From Bacteroidota bacterium (GTDB lineage: Bacteria; Bacteroidota; Bacteroidia; Sphingobacteriales; Sphingobacteriaceae), in assembly GCA_013286565.1 (NCBI GenBank), contig JABDFM010000002.1, forward strand, positions 1 through 63,588: 63,588 nucleotides of DNA, written 5' to 3'. Positions 18,567 to 27,701 of this stretch are shown piece by piece. A program made the position numbers and the translations under genes. Each line of letters opens with the position of its first letter. Positions within the stretch are counted from its first letter, which is position 1. The notes beneath the pieces were generated by a model. That model saw only the letters and a list, made by a program, of their open reading frames with translations, was not told where the DNA came from and did no database searches.

Positions 18567-21542
18567 ATGAGAAAAAATTACTCAAAAAAGTACATGCTTC
18601 TTTGTGCATTTCTGATGATGTCAGTAATGGCATTTGCACAAACAGGGAGCATTAAAGGTAAGGTAGTTGATGAGACCAATCAACCCCTTCCCGGCGCATC
18701 TGTTAGCATAGATGGCACCACGCTCGGTTCAGTTACCGATGCAAGCGGTAATTATGCTATTACAGGTGTTAAAACCGGCAACTACACTTTAACCGCAAAA
18801 TTTGTAGGTTATGTTGCATCTAAGAAAACCATAACCGTAAGTAATTCCGTACTTACTGTAGATTTCGGGTTAAAACCTGAAAACACAAGCTTAAACGAAG
18901 TAGTAGTGATAGGTTATGGTAGCGCACGGAAAAAAGACCTTACCGGTTCGGTTGTGGCCGTATCGTCCAAGGATTTTAACCAGGGGCCAGTTACTACACC
19001 CGAAGCTTTAATTACAGGTAAAGTTTCAGGTGTTGAGATCACTTCAAACAGTGGTGCTCCCGGTGCAGGTAGCACTATACGTATCCGAGGCGGCGCTTCA
19101 ATAACTGGCAGTAACGACCCTTTGATCGTAATTGATGGGGTACCGGTAAGCAATTCAGGCATAGCAGGTATCGATAATGCCTTAGCAACCATCAACCCTA
19201 ATGACATCGAAACATTCACCATCCTGAAAGATGCGTCATCAACAGCCATATATGGTTCGCGTGCATCAAACGGTGTAATTATGATCACCACTAAAAAAGG
19301 TAAAGGCGGCGGTAAGCTAAATGTAAACTTCAGTTCGGTTAATTCACTATCAAAAATAACCAAGGAATTTCCTGTTTTAACCTCAGCACAATTCCGCTCG
19401 GTAGTCGATAATCCCATATCAAACACATCCTCTGCCCAGCAAGCCGAGCTTGGCAATGCCAATACCGACTGGCAAAAAGAGATCTACCGCTCGGCATTAT
19501 CTACTGATAATAATATCAGCTTTAATGGCGGTATAAAAGGTTTGCCTTATCGTTTATCAATAGGTTATCTGGACCAGGACGGTATCTTGAAAAGAGATAA
19601 TTTAAAAAGAACTACAATTGACCTGAACATCAATAAGGACTTTTTACATAAAAGCTTGCAAATTGACCTTAATGCAAAAGGCACCTATACCGACAGGCTT
19701 TTTGCTAACCAAAACGCTATAGGCGCTGCAGTAGTTTTCGACCCTACCCAACCGGTATATACGGGCAATAACGCCGTTCATGGCGGATATTACGAGTGGC
19801 TGAACACAGATGGATCAGTAAATACATTGGCACCTAAAAACCCTGTTGCCCTGCTAAACCAAACAACCGGTCACGGATACAGCCACCGTGAATTGGGAAG
19901 CCTTTCGGCAACTTACACATTCCCGTTCTTAAAAGAATTACAGGCTAATGCAACTTTTGGTGGTGATATGACCGACGGTATGGGTAATAATTATACCAAT
20001 CCATCATCTGCATCTGTACCAACAGGGGTAGGCGCCTATTCTCAATATTTCGGCGAAAACTACACTTACAACGCTGACTATTATTTGAAATACAGCAAAG
20101 ACTTTAAATCAATCCAGAGTCATTTAGATTTACAGGCTGGTTACTCGTACCAATACTTCCATTTTTATACTAAAAATGAGGCAAGCTATGCGGCGGATAA
20201 AACAACTGTTGAATCGAATCCTGCTAATTTTTTCCCCGGACAGTATTATATTGAATCGCCATTTGCTCGTTTAAATTACAGCTTTATGGATAAGTATTTG
20301 TTAACGGCTACCATTCGTGACGACCGTTCATCCCGCTTCTCCGCTGCAAACCGCAACGGTTATTTTCCGGCTATTGGTTTGGCCTGGCGCATAAAGGAAG
20401 AATCTTTCCTGAAAAGTGTCGACTTTATATCTGATCTGAAATTAAGGGCAGGTTACGGTATTACAGGTCAGCAAGATAATACCGTTGGCGGGTATTTCCC
20501 ATATTTGGCCGTATATGAACCAAGTAATAACGGTGCACAATACCAGTTCGGAAATAATTTTATAAATACATTACGTGCTGATCCTTACAATTACAATTTA
20601 AAGTGGGAGCAAACAGCTACAAGCAACTTTGGTATTGATTATGGCTTCCTGAACGGAAAAATAAGCGGAAGTATCGAATATTATTACAAAAAAACAAAAG
20701 ATTTGTTATTTGATACCCCTGTGGCTGATGGAACAAACCTAAGCAATCACGTAATTGCCAATATTGGTAACCTGCATACACAGGGTGTTGACTTTAATGT
20801 AAATGTTGTAGCAGTAGATACCAAAGACTTTAAATGGAATTTTGGTTACAACATCTCTTATAACAAAATTGTAATTGATAACCTTTCTGCTACACATGAT
20901 CCTAACCAGATTATTCCTACGGGTGGTATACCGGGTGGCGTAGGCAATACCATCCAGTTGCTTAAGGCTGGGTATTCTCCGTACGCTTTCTATGTATACC
21001 AGCAGGTTTATGGCCCTACAGGCGCACCACTTGAAGGCGTTTATGTTGACAGGAATGGTAATGGTACAACGCTGGATGATAAATACCTTTACCAGCATCC
21101 TAACCCAACCATCTTTATGGGCTTTAATACCAATTTCAATTACAAGCAATGGGGCTTAGGCTTTACCCTTCGTTCTAACCTGGGCAACTACGTTTACAAT
21201 GCTGCCCAGGCAAGTAACGGAGCTTATGCCGGTTTAAAATTCCAGGGATACCTGAACAATATACCTAACAGTATTTTGAAGACAAACTTCCAGCAATACC
21301 AGTTATATTCTGACTATTATGTTGAGAATGCTTCATTCCTGAGAATGGATAACGCTAACCTAAGCTACAATTTTGGAAAAGTTGCACGCACAGCCAACCT
21401 AAAGGTATATTTCAACGTAGAGAATGTATTCGTAATCACAAAATATACCGGGCTTGATCCTGAAGTTAACAATAACGGTATTGATAACAATATATATCCA
21501 CACCCGCGCGTATTTTCACTTGGTCTGAATTTAGGTTTTTAA
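18567..21542 (+). CDS. SusC/RagA TonB-dependent outer-membrane glycan transporter
   Basis: SusC proteins are 22-strand barrels that import oligosaccharides with energy from TonB. Signal peptide at residues 1-25; a carboxypeptidase-regulatory-like domain at about 28-112 (GSIKGKVVDETNQPLPGASVSIDGT); a TonB-box-like stretch and plug starting SLNEVVVIGYGSARKKDLTGSV; the family motif DASSTAIYGSRASNGVIMITTKKG; and a barrel ending in VFSLGLNLGF with the terminal Phe expected of an outer-membrane protein. The 991-aa length is typical. susD follows after 32 bp. Substrate is not readable from sequence; a SusE partner suggests a starch- or glucan-like ligand. Confidence 0.95.
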   Translation: MRKNYSKKYMLLCAFLMMSVMAFAQTGSIKGKVVDETNQPLPGASVSIDGTTLGSVTDASGNYAITGVKTGNYTLTAKFVGYVASKKTITVSNSVLTVDFGLKPENTSLNEVVVIGYGSARKKDLTGSVVAVSSKDFNQGPVTTPEALITGKVSGVEITSNSGAPGAGSTIRIRGGASITGSNDPLIVIDGVPVSNSGIAGIDNALATINPNDIETFTILKDASSTAIYGSRASNGVIMITTKKGKGGGKLNVNFSSVNSLSKITKEFPVLTSAQFRSVVDNPISNTSSAQQAELGNANTDWQKEIYRSALSTDNNISFNGGIKGLPYRLSIGYLDQDGILKRDNLKRTTIDLNINKDFLHKSLQIDLNAKGTYTDRLFANQNAIGAAVVFDPTQPVYTGNNAVHGGYYEWLNTDGSVNTLAPKNPVALLNQTTGHGYSHRELGSLSATYTFPFLKELQANATFGGDMTDGMGNNYTNPSSASVPTGVGAYSQYFGENYTYNADYYLKYSKDFKSIQSHLDLQAGYSYQYFHFYTKNEASYAADKTTVESNPANFFPGQYYIESPFARLNYSFMDKYLLTATIRDDRSSRFSAANRNGYFPAIGLAWRIKEESFLKSVDFISDLKLRAGYGITGQQDNTVGGYFPYLAVYEPSNNGAQYQFGNNFINTLRADPYNYNLKWEQTATSNFGIDYGFLNGKISGSIEYYYKKTKDLLFDTPVADGTNLSNHVIANIGNLHTQGVDFNVNVVAVDTKDFKWNFGYNISYNKIVIDNLSATHDPNQIIPTGGIPGGVGNTIQLLKAGYSPYAFYVYQQVYGPTGAPLEGVYVDRNGNGTTLDDKYLYQHPNPTIFMGFNTNFNYKQWGLGFTLRSNLGNYVYNAAQASNGAYAGLKFQGYLNNIPNSILKTNFQQYQLYSDYYVENASFLRMDNANLSYNFGKVARTANLKVYFNVENVFVITKYTGLDPEVNNNGIDNNIYPHPRVFSLGLNLGF

Positions 21543-21574
21543 CAACATAAAAGAAATTAAGAATTAAAATTATC

Positions 21575-23167
21575 ATGAGGATAAGACATTTAAAACTACT
21601 GACAGTTATTACAGTAATAACTCTTTCAGTCACGATCACTTCCTGCAAAAAGAATCTGGAGCCTATTGGCCAAACAACTACAGCAAATGTTTACAAGGAT
21701 TTTGGCAATTACCAACAGGTTTTAGGTAAACTGTATAATGCCTACGCCATAAGCGGGCAACAGGGCCCAGCCGGCAATGCCGATATTACAGGTATTGATG
21801 AAGGCTTTGGTAACTACCTGCGTGAATATTTTAACATGCAGGAGCTTACAACTGACGAGGCTCAAATTGTTTGGAACGACGGAACCGTACACACACTGCA
21901 TGATGGCACCTGGAACAATCAGTGCGAATTTATCCGCGCCATGTATGATCGTATTTATTACGCAATTTCAATAGATAATGAATTTATCCGTAACACAACA
22001 GATGCCCAGTTAGCTGCAAACGGCATTACTGGCAGTAACCTTACACTGGCCAGACAATACCGTGCCGAGGCACGTTTTTTAAGAGCTTTAAGCTATTGGC
22101 ATGCTATTGACCTTTATGGCGATGTTCCTTTTGTGACCGACGCGGATAAGGTTGGCGTATTTTTCCCAACTCAAAAACCCAGGGCTTTTGTATTCAGTTA
22201 CATTGAAAGCGAACTAAAAGCGATAGATGGTGATCTTGGCACTCCACAATTCTCTTATGGCCACGCCGATCAGGGTGCAGAGTGGACCTTGCTGACCAAG
22301 CTTTATTTAAATGCTAAAGTTTATACCGGTACAGACCGCAGCACCGATGCCGTTACTTATGCTAAAAAGGTTATAGGCGCAAGCTATGCGCTTGAACCGC
22401 ATTTCAAAAACCTGTTCCTTGCAGATAACAACCTCTCTAAGGAAATCATTTTCCCGATCGAATCAGATGGTATCCATACACAAGGCTATGGCGGTATGAC
22501 TTATATCATCCATGCACAGGTAGGTGGCAATATGGATAAAAATGCCTTCGGTATCGCTTCTGGCGGCTGGGCAGGTTTACGCACCACCCCTCAGTATGTT
22601 GCCTTATTTGCAGACCCAAGTGGGAATACCGATAAGCGTGCCATGTTCTTCACCAACGGCCAAACGCTTGACATTGCAGACGAATATACCTTCAACGATG
22701 GCTATGCGATCACTAAATTTAAAAACATAACCTCAACGGGTGCTGTGGGCAGTGACCCAACCGGTACTTTTGTGGATACCGATTACCCTATGTTCCGTTT
22801 AGCTGACGTTTACCTGATGTATGCTGAAGCTTTATTACGCAGCGGTGGCGATGCTGGTACGGCGCTTACTTATGTTAACATGGTTCGTACCCGTGCCTAT
22901 GATGGCGATGTTTCAGGCAACATAAACGCTGGTCAGTTGAACCTGCAGTTTATACTGGACGAAAGAGGACGTGAGTTATTATTTGAAGGACACAGAAGGA
23001 CCGACCTTATCCGTTTTGGACAGTTTACAGGTAGTACTTATGTATGGCAATGGAAAGGTGCAGCTCATGCAGGTACAAGCATTGCGGATTTCCGTAACCT
23101 GATGCCTATACCTTCAACCGATATCATCAATAACCCGACGTTAAAACAAAACCCGGGCTATAATTAA
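21575..23167 (+). CDS. SusD/RagB outer-membrane glycan-binding lipoprotein
   Basis: Signal peptide with lipobox Cys24 (TITSC) followed by KKN. SusD features include the N-terminal EPIGQTTTANVYKDFGNYQQVLGKLYNAY, ARQYRAEARFLRALSYWHAIDLYGDVPF in the TPR-like helical core, DYPMFRLADVYLMYAEALLRSGG, and the closing ILDERGRELLFEGHRRTDLIRFG. These lipoproteins sit as a lid on SusC and hand over oligosaccharides. At 530 aa it is of normal size. It lies between susC and the SusE-like gene in one apparent operon. Confidence 0.95.
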   Translation: MRIRHLKLLTVITVITLSVTITSCKKNLEPIGQTTTANVYKDFGNYQQVLGKLYNAYAISGQQGPAGNADITGIDEGFGNYLREYFNMQELTTDEAQIVWNDGTVHTLHDGTWNNQCEFIRAMYDRIYYAISIDNEFIRNTTDAQLAANGITGSNLTLARQYRAEARFLRALSYWHAIDLYGDVPFVTDADKVGVFFPTQKPRAFVFSYIESELKAIDGDLGTPQFSYGHADQGAEWTLLTKLYLNAKVYTGTDRSTDAVTYAKKVIGASYALEPHFKNLFLADNNLSKEIIFPIESDGIHTQGYGGMTYIIHAQVGGNMDKNAFGIASGGWAGLRTTPQYVALFADPSGNTDKRAMFFTNGQTLDIADEYTFNDGYAITKFKNITSTGAVGSDPTGTFVDTDYPMFRLADVYLMYAEALLRSGGDAGTALTYVNMVRTRAYDGDVSGNINAGQLNLQFILDERGRELLFEGHRRTDLIRFGQFTGSTYVWQWKGAAHAGTSIADFRNLMPIPSTDIINNPTLKQNPGYN

Positions 23168-23220
23168 AGATTTAAATATTTGACCCTTTTTATAAATAAG
23201 TGTTAATTAAAAAAAATAAA

Positions 23221-24336
23221 ATGAAAACAGTATTAACAAAATTTTTAGCCATTAGCGGTGTAGCGCTGCTAATGCTGGCATCGTGTAAGAAAGAAGGGAC
23301 GACAGTTAGGGCCACCAGTGGGACACCGGGAGCTTTGACTGCTAATGTAACAACCCTACCCCTGGATAAGAGCAAAATAAACGATACGACTACGGTTATT
23401 AAATTCAATGTAACTCAACCTTCTTATGGCTATGCCGCAGGGGTAACCAATATCCTGCAAATTGATGGCCCTGGTGATAACTGGGCAAACCCAACAACTT
23501 TTACATTGGGTACCGGCGTGCTTTCGCAAGGGTTTAATACAGTTACTTTTAATTCGTTATTGTTGAAGTTGAATATTCTGGGTGGCACAACCGCAACCGT
23601 AAATGTACGTATTGAGCATTCGCTTGCTGTTAACGTCCCTCCTATTTACTCAAATGTGGTTGCATTAACAGTTACGCCTTTTAACCTGGCATCATTTGTA
23701 TATGTACCTGGTAACTACGAAGGATGGTCTTTCCCTGGTAAAAATGCGGATAGTTTGCAGTCAGCGACAGATAATGGTATTTACACAGGAGTTATCGGTT
23801 TCAAACTGGTTAGTGATGGATTCCTGATAGTACCTGCTCAAAGCTGGGCAAATAAATGGGCTACTACTGCCAACCCAGGTGCTGCAGGCGGCCCAATCAC
23901 TTATGCAACCGAGTATGTGACTGGTGGAGGAAATAACTTTTTTTCCGCATCAAAATCAACCGTCGATCCGGCTGTTAATATAACCAGTAACCTGGTTACC
24001 TTTGATTCGAATGCAAACACGCTTACATTAACGCCAACCTTATGGAGTGTTGTTGGTGATGCTACTCCGGGTAGCTGGCCAAATGGTAGCGGCCCGCAAA
24101 GCGATACCGATATGAAGTTTAATAACGGGACACAAACCTGGAGCGTTTTGGTAGCGCTAAAACCAGGAGGTCTAAAATTCCGTTTAAATCATGATTGGGG
24201 CGTTAATTATGGATCTTTAACTACAGCGGGAGTTCTCGACACGCAAAACAATAACAATATTCCTGTTACTGTAGCTGGAAACTATTTAATTACAGTAGAT
24301 ATAGCCCATCTTACTTATACGATGGTAAAACAATAA
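23221..24336 (+). CDS. SusE/SusF-like starch-binding outer-membrane lipoprotein
   Basis: The frame is open from 23200, but ATG 23221 gives the lipoprotein signal with Cys22 (LMLASC-KKE), so it is used. An N-terminal Ig-like SusE domain (about 35-150) is followed by two SusF/SusE carbohydrate-binding modules: FVYVPGNYEGWSFPGKNADSLQS and WSVVGDATPGSWPNGSGPQSDTDMKF...LKPGGLKFRLNHDWGVNYG. The aromatic W/Y residues in these motifs are typical glycan contacts. It ends the operon, 53 bp after susD, before a strong terminator. Confidence 0.88.
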   Translation: MKTVLTKFLAISGVALLMLASCKKEGTTVRATSGTPGALTANVTTLPLDKSKINDTTTVIKFNVTQPSYGYAAGVTNILQIDGPGDNWANPTTFTLGTGVLSQGFNTVTFNSLLLKLNILGGTTATVNVRIEHSLAVNVPPIYSNVVALTVTPFNLASFVYVPGNYEGWSFPGKNADSLQSATDNGIYTGVIGFKLVSDGFLIVPAQSWANKWATTANPGAAGGPITYATEYVTGGGNNFFSASKSTVDPAVNITSNLVTFDSNANTLTLTPTLWSVVGDATPGSWPNGSGPQSDTDMKFNNGTQTWSVLVALKPGGLKFRLNHDWGVNYGSLTTAGVLDTQNNNNIPVTVAGNYLITVDIAHLTYTMVKQ

Positions 24337-24360
24337 AAAACATAGAGTTGATTTATAGAG

Positions 24361-24396
24361 AGGCCCGTCCCCGAATTATCGGGGCGGGTTTTTTTG
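24361..24396 (+). terminator. Rho-independent terminator of the susCDE operon
   Basis: CCCGTCCCCG pairs with CGGGGCGGG (one bulged T) around an AATTAT loop and is followed by seven or more T residues. It lies 25 bp past the SusE-like stop. Confidence 0.85.
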
Positions 24397-24539
24397 TTTA
24401 ACCGCATAAGAAGCATTTAATAAAGGTTATTTGAGATAATTAACTGTATTAAGCACATATAAATTAGGGTGTTTTCACGGGTTGTTTGAGACAAAAGGAT
24501 AGTTTAAGTTTAAGCATAAATAAACTTAAATTACTTTTT

Positions 24540-26072
24540 ATGAAAATCAAAAATTACCTCGTCGTACTAATTTCATTATTTGCTTTTTATTTATCGGGAT
24601 GTAAAAAAGACCTTTACAATCCGGCTACTAAAACACCCGGAAACAAGTTCTCGGTTACGGCCTTATCTAAGTTGAACTTATCGGATTCAGCAATGGTAAT
24701 TACACCATTTGGGCCAAGGCGAAAATCAGATGTTCACCTAATAGTAGAAGGGCATAGCTTAAAGTATTCAGGAGGCCACCTTGTAGAAGTAGAAACAGCA
24801 ACAGGTAAAATGTTGAATGATTTTGGCGTACAGGCTCCATTAAATTACCTTTCTAAAAAACCTGCTCAAAATGCATCAAATAACTTAATTACAGCTTCTT
24901 CGTCTCCTCCTGCTGTGGTTGATACAAACTGGAAAACCTGGGCCCAGGGCACTACAACTAAGCAGGGTATATTTGCGAATTTACCATTCCCTCAAACTTT
25001 TACTACTAGTTGGACTGTCCCATCCCTTCCAACTACTTTGAATGACGGGCAGGTAATTTTTATCTTTGATGGGCTGGAAGACTCAAATCTTTCAATGATA
25101 ATGCAACCCGTATTGCAATATGGTTATAATGGCTATACAGGGAATGCTACTTCCTGGACTATTGCAAACTATTATGCTACGTGTGCCCAATGCACTGCAT
25201 ATGTTAGCACCCCAGTCTCAGTAAATCCTGGGGATGCATTAGTTGGGCAAATTCAACAAACGGGTCAGTCCGGATCAAATACCTGGACATCATCCTTCTA
25301 TAAAAACGGCCAATTAGCTACGAGTTTAACCCAACCTTCGCTTACTGCACCATTAACCACGCTATTTGAAACCATTGAAGCAGTTAATGTAAAAACAATA
25401 TCAGACTACCCACCTAATGATTATGTAGAAATGGACCCTAATGCCGGTAACCCTGTAAAGGACTTTGTTGCACACACGGGCTCAACAGCCAGATTAGGTG
25501 AACAAACCGTTTTCCCTAATAACACCGGGTTTGTTGATTTATATTTTCATTTGCGGGCTCCTGCAATTAGTTATACTACACCCATTGGATATACCGTTGG
25601 AATCGTAATTTCGCCATTAACCCCTACTAATACCGGCAGCGCTGCTACTTACACGGTAAGTCCCGCATTGCCTGCCGGATTAACCATCAATACAGCTACT
25701 GGTGTCATTACCGGAACGCCTACCACAGTTTCTGCATCAACAAATTATACTGTCACTGCAACAAACCACGCTGGCACCTCCTCTAAAATCATAGCTATAC
25801 AAATATGGGCGGTTCCAGTTCTAACTGTTGCCTATGGTGGTTATAGTGGGTTCGTTATTCTTAGTGTAACGCCTAACATTCCTTCACCCGTAACTGGGAA
25901 TTTTACATATAAAGATTTAAATACTGGCATATCAACTAATTCTGCAAATAGTCCCTATGGATATTCAGCCACGTATATATCTGGTCACACTTATCAATTC
26001 TACGTTACTGAATATGGAAATGGCTCGCCAACAGGTGTAAAATCTAATACCGTAACATATACAGTACTGTAG
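24540..26072 (+). CDS. Lipoprotein with eqolisin-like domain and putative Ig module
   Basis: ATG 24540 opens the lipoprotein signal (MKIKNYLVVLISLFAFYLSGC, Cys21, then KKD); an upstream in-frame start at 24486 is unlikely. Residues about 120-335 have the segments FTTSWTVPSLP, QVIFIFDGLED, MQPVLQYGY, NPGDALVGQIQQ and TLFETIEAVNV, which recall the beta-sandwich of G1 (eqolisin) peptidases, where a Gln and a Glu are catalytic. A He_PIG Ig module follows (YTVSPALPAGLTINTATGVITGTPT), then an unassigned C-terminal domain. The peptidase link is my pattern reading, not proof. It has its own 200-bp upstream gap after the sus terminator. Confidence 0.6.
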   Translation: MKIKNYLVVLISLFAFYLSGCKKDLYNPATKTPGNKFSVTALSKLNLSDSAMVITPFGPRRKSDVHLIVEGHSLKYSGGHLVEVETATGKMLNDFGVQAPLNYLSKKPAQNASNNLITASSSPPAVVDTNWKTWAQGTTTKQGIFANLPFPQTFTTSWTVPSLPTTLNDGQVIFIFDGLEDSNLSMIMQPVLQYGYNGYTGNATSWTIANYYATCAQCTAYVSTPVSVNPGDALVGQIQQTGQSGSNTWTSSFYKNGQLATSLTQPSLTAPLTTLFETIEAVNVKTISDYPPNDYVEMDPNAGNPVKDFVAHTGSTARLGEQTVFPNNTGFVDLYFHLRAPAISYTTPIGYTVGIVISPLTPTNTGSAATYTVSPALPAGLTINTATGVITGTPTTVSASTNYTVTATNHAGTSSKIIAIQIWAVPVLTVAYGGYSGFVILSVTPNIPSPVTGNFTYKDLNTGISTNSANSPYGYSATYISGHTYQFYVTEYGNGSPTGVKSNTVTYTVL

Positions 26073-26119
26073 TTAAGATTAATGTGATGAATTGGTTTCG
26101 CTGATTAAGGCGGCACATT

Positions 26120-26152
26120 AAACTTGCGAAGTCTTTAAGACTTCGTAAGTTT
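26120..26152. repeat. REP-like 33-bp palindrome, copy A (variant)
   Basis: AAACTTGCGAAGTCT, TTA loop, AGACTTCGTAAGTTT. It differs from copies B-E at one paired position (C-G for T-A) and has one G-T mismatch. It lies 47 bp after the Ig-like lipoprotein stop. Confidence 0.85.
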
Positions 26153-26165
26153 TTGGCTATGACCA

Positions 26166-26205
26166 TAAAAAAAGCCTGCCAGTTAATAAACCGGCAGGCT
26201 TTTAA
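26166..26205 (-). terminator. Bidirectional terminator downstream of gltA
   Basis: AAAAGCCTGCC (26170-26180) pairs with GGCAGGCTTTT (26193-26203), with A-rich DNA on the left and T on the right. Read on the minus strand it follows the citrate synthase stop by about 17 bp and ends in TTTTTTT. Confidence 0.8.
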
Positions 26206-26220
26206 ATAGCTGCAGGGATT

Positions 26221-27510
26221 TTATTTTCTTTCCTTTATATCAACATATTCGCGGTTTACAGCGCCTACGTATATCTGGCGCGGGCGGCCGATAGGTTCTT
26301 TATGCTCCTTCATTTCTTTCCATTGCGCTATCCAGCCCGGCAGGCGGCCCAAAGCGAACAGCACTGTAAACATATCGGTAGGGAAACCCAAAGCGCGGTA
26401 AATAATGCCCGAGTAAAAGTCAACGTTAGGGTATAACTTACGCTCCACAAAGTATGGGTCTTTTAAAGCGTGTTCTTCCAGTTTCTTGGCTATTTCCAGC
26501 ACTTCATCATCAATACCTAACTTCTCTAAAATATCATCACAAGCTTTTTTGATGATCTTGGCACGCGGATCAAAATTCTTATAAACCCTATGTCCAAATC
26601 CCATCAAACGGAAAGGGTCGTTTTTATCTTTTGCTTTCTTGATCCATTTATCGGTATCTCCCCCATCAGCCTTAATTTTTTCCAGCATTTCAATAACTGC
26701 CTGGTTGGCCCCGCCATGCAGCGGTCCCCACAATGCCGAAATACCCGCCGAAACAGATGCATAGATATTAGATTCTGACGAACCTACAATTCTAACCGTC
26801 GATGTTGAACAGTTTTGCTCATGATCGGCATGCAGAATTAGCAGGGTGTTCATCGCATTAACGATAACCGGGTCAATTTCTATCTCTTCCGTGCGCTGCC
26901 CAAAGGTCATGTGCAGGAAGTTGGTTACGTAATCATATTTATTCTTTGGGTAGATATACGGGTGCCCCAGTGATTTTTTATATATCCACGAAACCACGGT
27001 AGCCATTTTACCCAGCATTTTGATGATGCTTAAATTGAGCTCATCATCCGTTTGGTTGGATTTTAACGATTCGGGGTAAAAAGCAGATAAGGAACAAACT
27101 AATGATGACAACTGCCCCATTGGATGAGATTTTGACGGGAAGCCATCAAAAAACTTCTTCATATCTTCATGCACCAACGTATGGCGGCTTATCTGGTACC
27201 TAAATTCGGTCAATTGTTCCTGTGTAGGTAATTCGCCATAAATAAGCAGGTAGGCCACTTCAATAAAGCTCGATCTCTCGGCCAGCTGCTCAATAGGATA
27301 TCCCCGGTATTTGAGTATCCCCAGTTCGCCATCAAGGAAAGTAATGGAGCTGGTAGTTGCTCCGGTGTTTTTGTAGCCGATATCCAGCGTTACATACCCC
27401 GTTTGGTCCCTGAGTTTAGAAATATCTATTGCTTTCTCACCCTCGGTACCCTCAATAACAGGGAGGTCGTAAGTTTTGTCACCTATTTTTAATTGCGCTG
27501 TTTCAGACAT
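26221..27510 (-). CDS. gltA: Citrate synthase
   Basis: Condenses oxaloacetate and acetyl-CoA to citrate, the entry step of the TCA cycle. This is the hexameric type II bacterial form (429 aa) with an N-terminal beta domain (MSETAQLKIGDKTYDLPVIEGTEGEKAIDISKLR). Catalytic residues are visible in GPLHGGANQAV (His), FGHRVYKNFDPRA (His) and NVDFYSGII (Asp), and the end GRLPGWIAQWKEM plus IGRPRQIYVG is standard. It is monocistronic, with a TACATTTG -7 box upstream and a strong terminator. Confidence 0.97.
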   Translation of the reverse strand: MSETAQLKIGDKTYDLPVIEGTEGEKAIDISKLRDQTGYVTLDIGYKNTGATTSSITFLDGELGILKYRGYPIEQLAERSSFIEVAYLLIYGELPTQEQLTEFRYQISRHTLVHEDMKKFFDGFPSKSHPMGQLSSLVCSLSAFYPESLKSNQTDDELNLSIIKMLGKMATVVSWIYKKSLGHPYIYPKNKYDYVTNFLHMTFGQRTEEIEIDPVIVNAMNTLLILHADHEQNCSTSTVRIVGSSESNIYASVSAGISALWGPLHGGANQAVIEMLEKIKADGGDTDKWIKKAKDKNDPFRLMGFGHRVYKNFDPRAKIIKKACDDILEKLGIDDEVLEIAKKLEEHALKDPYFVERKLYPNVDFYSGIIYRALGFPTDMFTVLFALGRLPGWIAQWKEMKEHKEPIGRPRQIYVGAVNREYVDIKERK

Positions 27511-27526
27511 AGAAGTATTTTTGTAG

Positions 27527-27534
27527 CAAATGTA
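27527..27534 (-). promoter_or_regulatory. Candidate -7 box (TACATTTG) for gltA
   Basis: On the minus strand TACATTTG exactly fits the Bacteroidota TAnnTTTG consensus and ends 17 bp before the gltA ATG, giving a very short leader. No clear -33 element was found. Confidence 0.5.
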
Positions 27535-27599
27535 AATAAATCCATGTATTATAATCGCCGTGAAGGTTTACTATTTGTAAAAATTGCACGATATATTGA

Positions 27600-27701
27600 A
27601 TATGGGGAAGTTATTGAATATTGAACACCGAATTTTAAACACTGAATATCGAAATTTAATACTTCATCATTCGATATTCCTTGTTCAGTATTCGATATTA
27701 T
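27600..27701. repeat. Spacer-specific inverted stutter repeat (GAATATCGA words)
   Basis: The gap between gltA and the ABC permease is filled with repeats of the words TATTGAA, ACTGAATATCGAA and, inverted, TTCGATATTCC and TTCAGTATTCGATATT. GAATATCGA (27644-27652) and TCGATATTC (27671-27679) are exact inverses. Confidence 0.6.
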
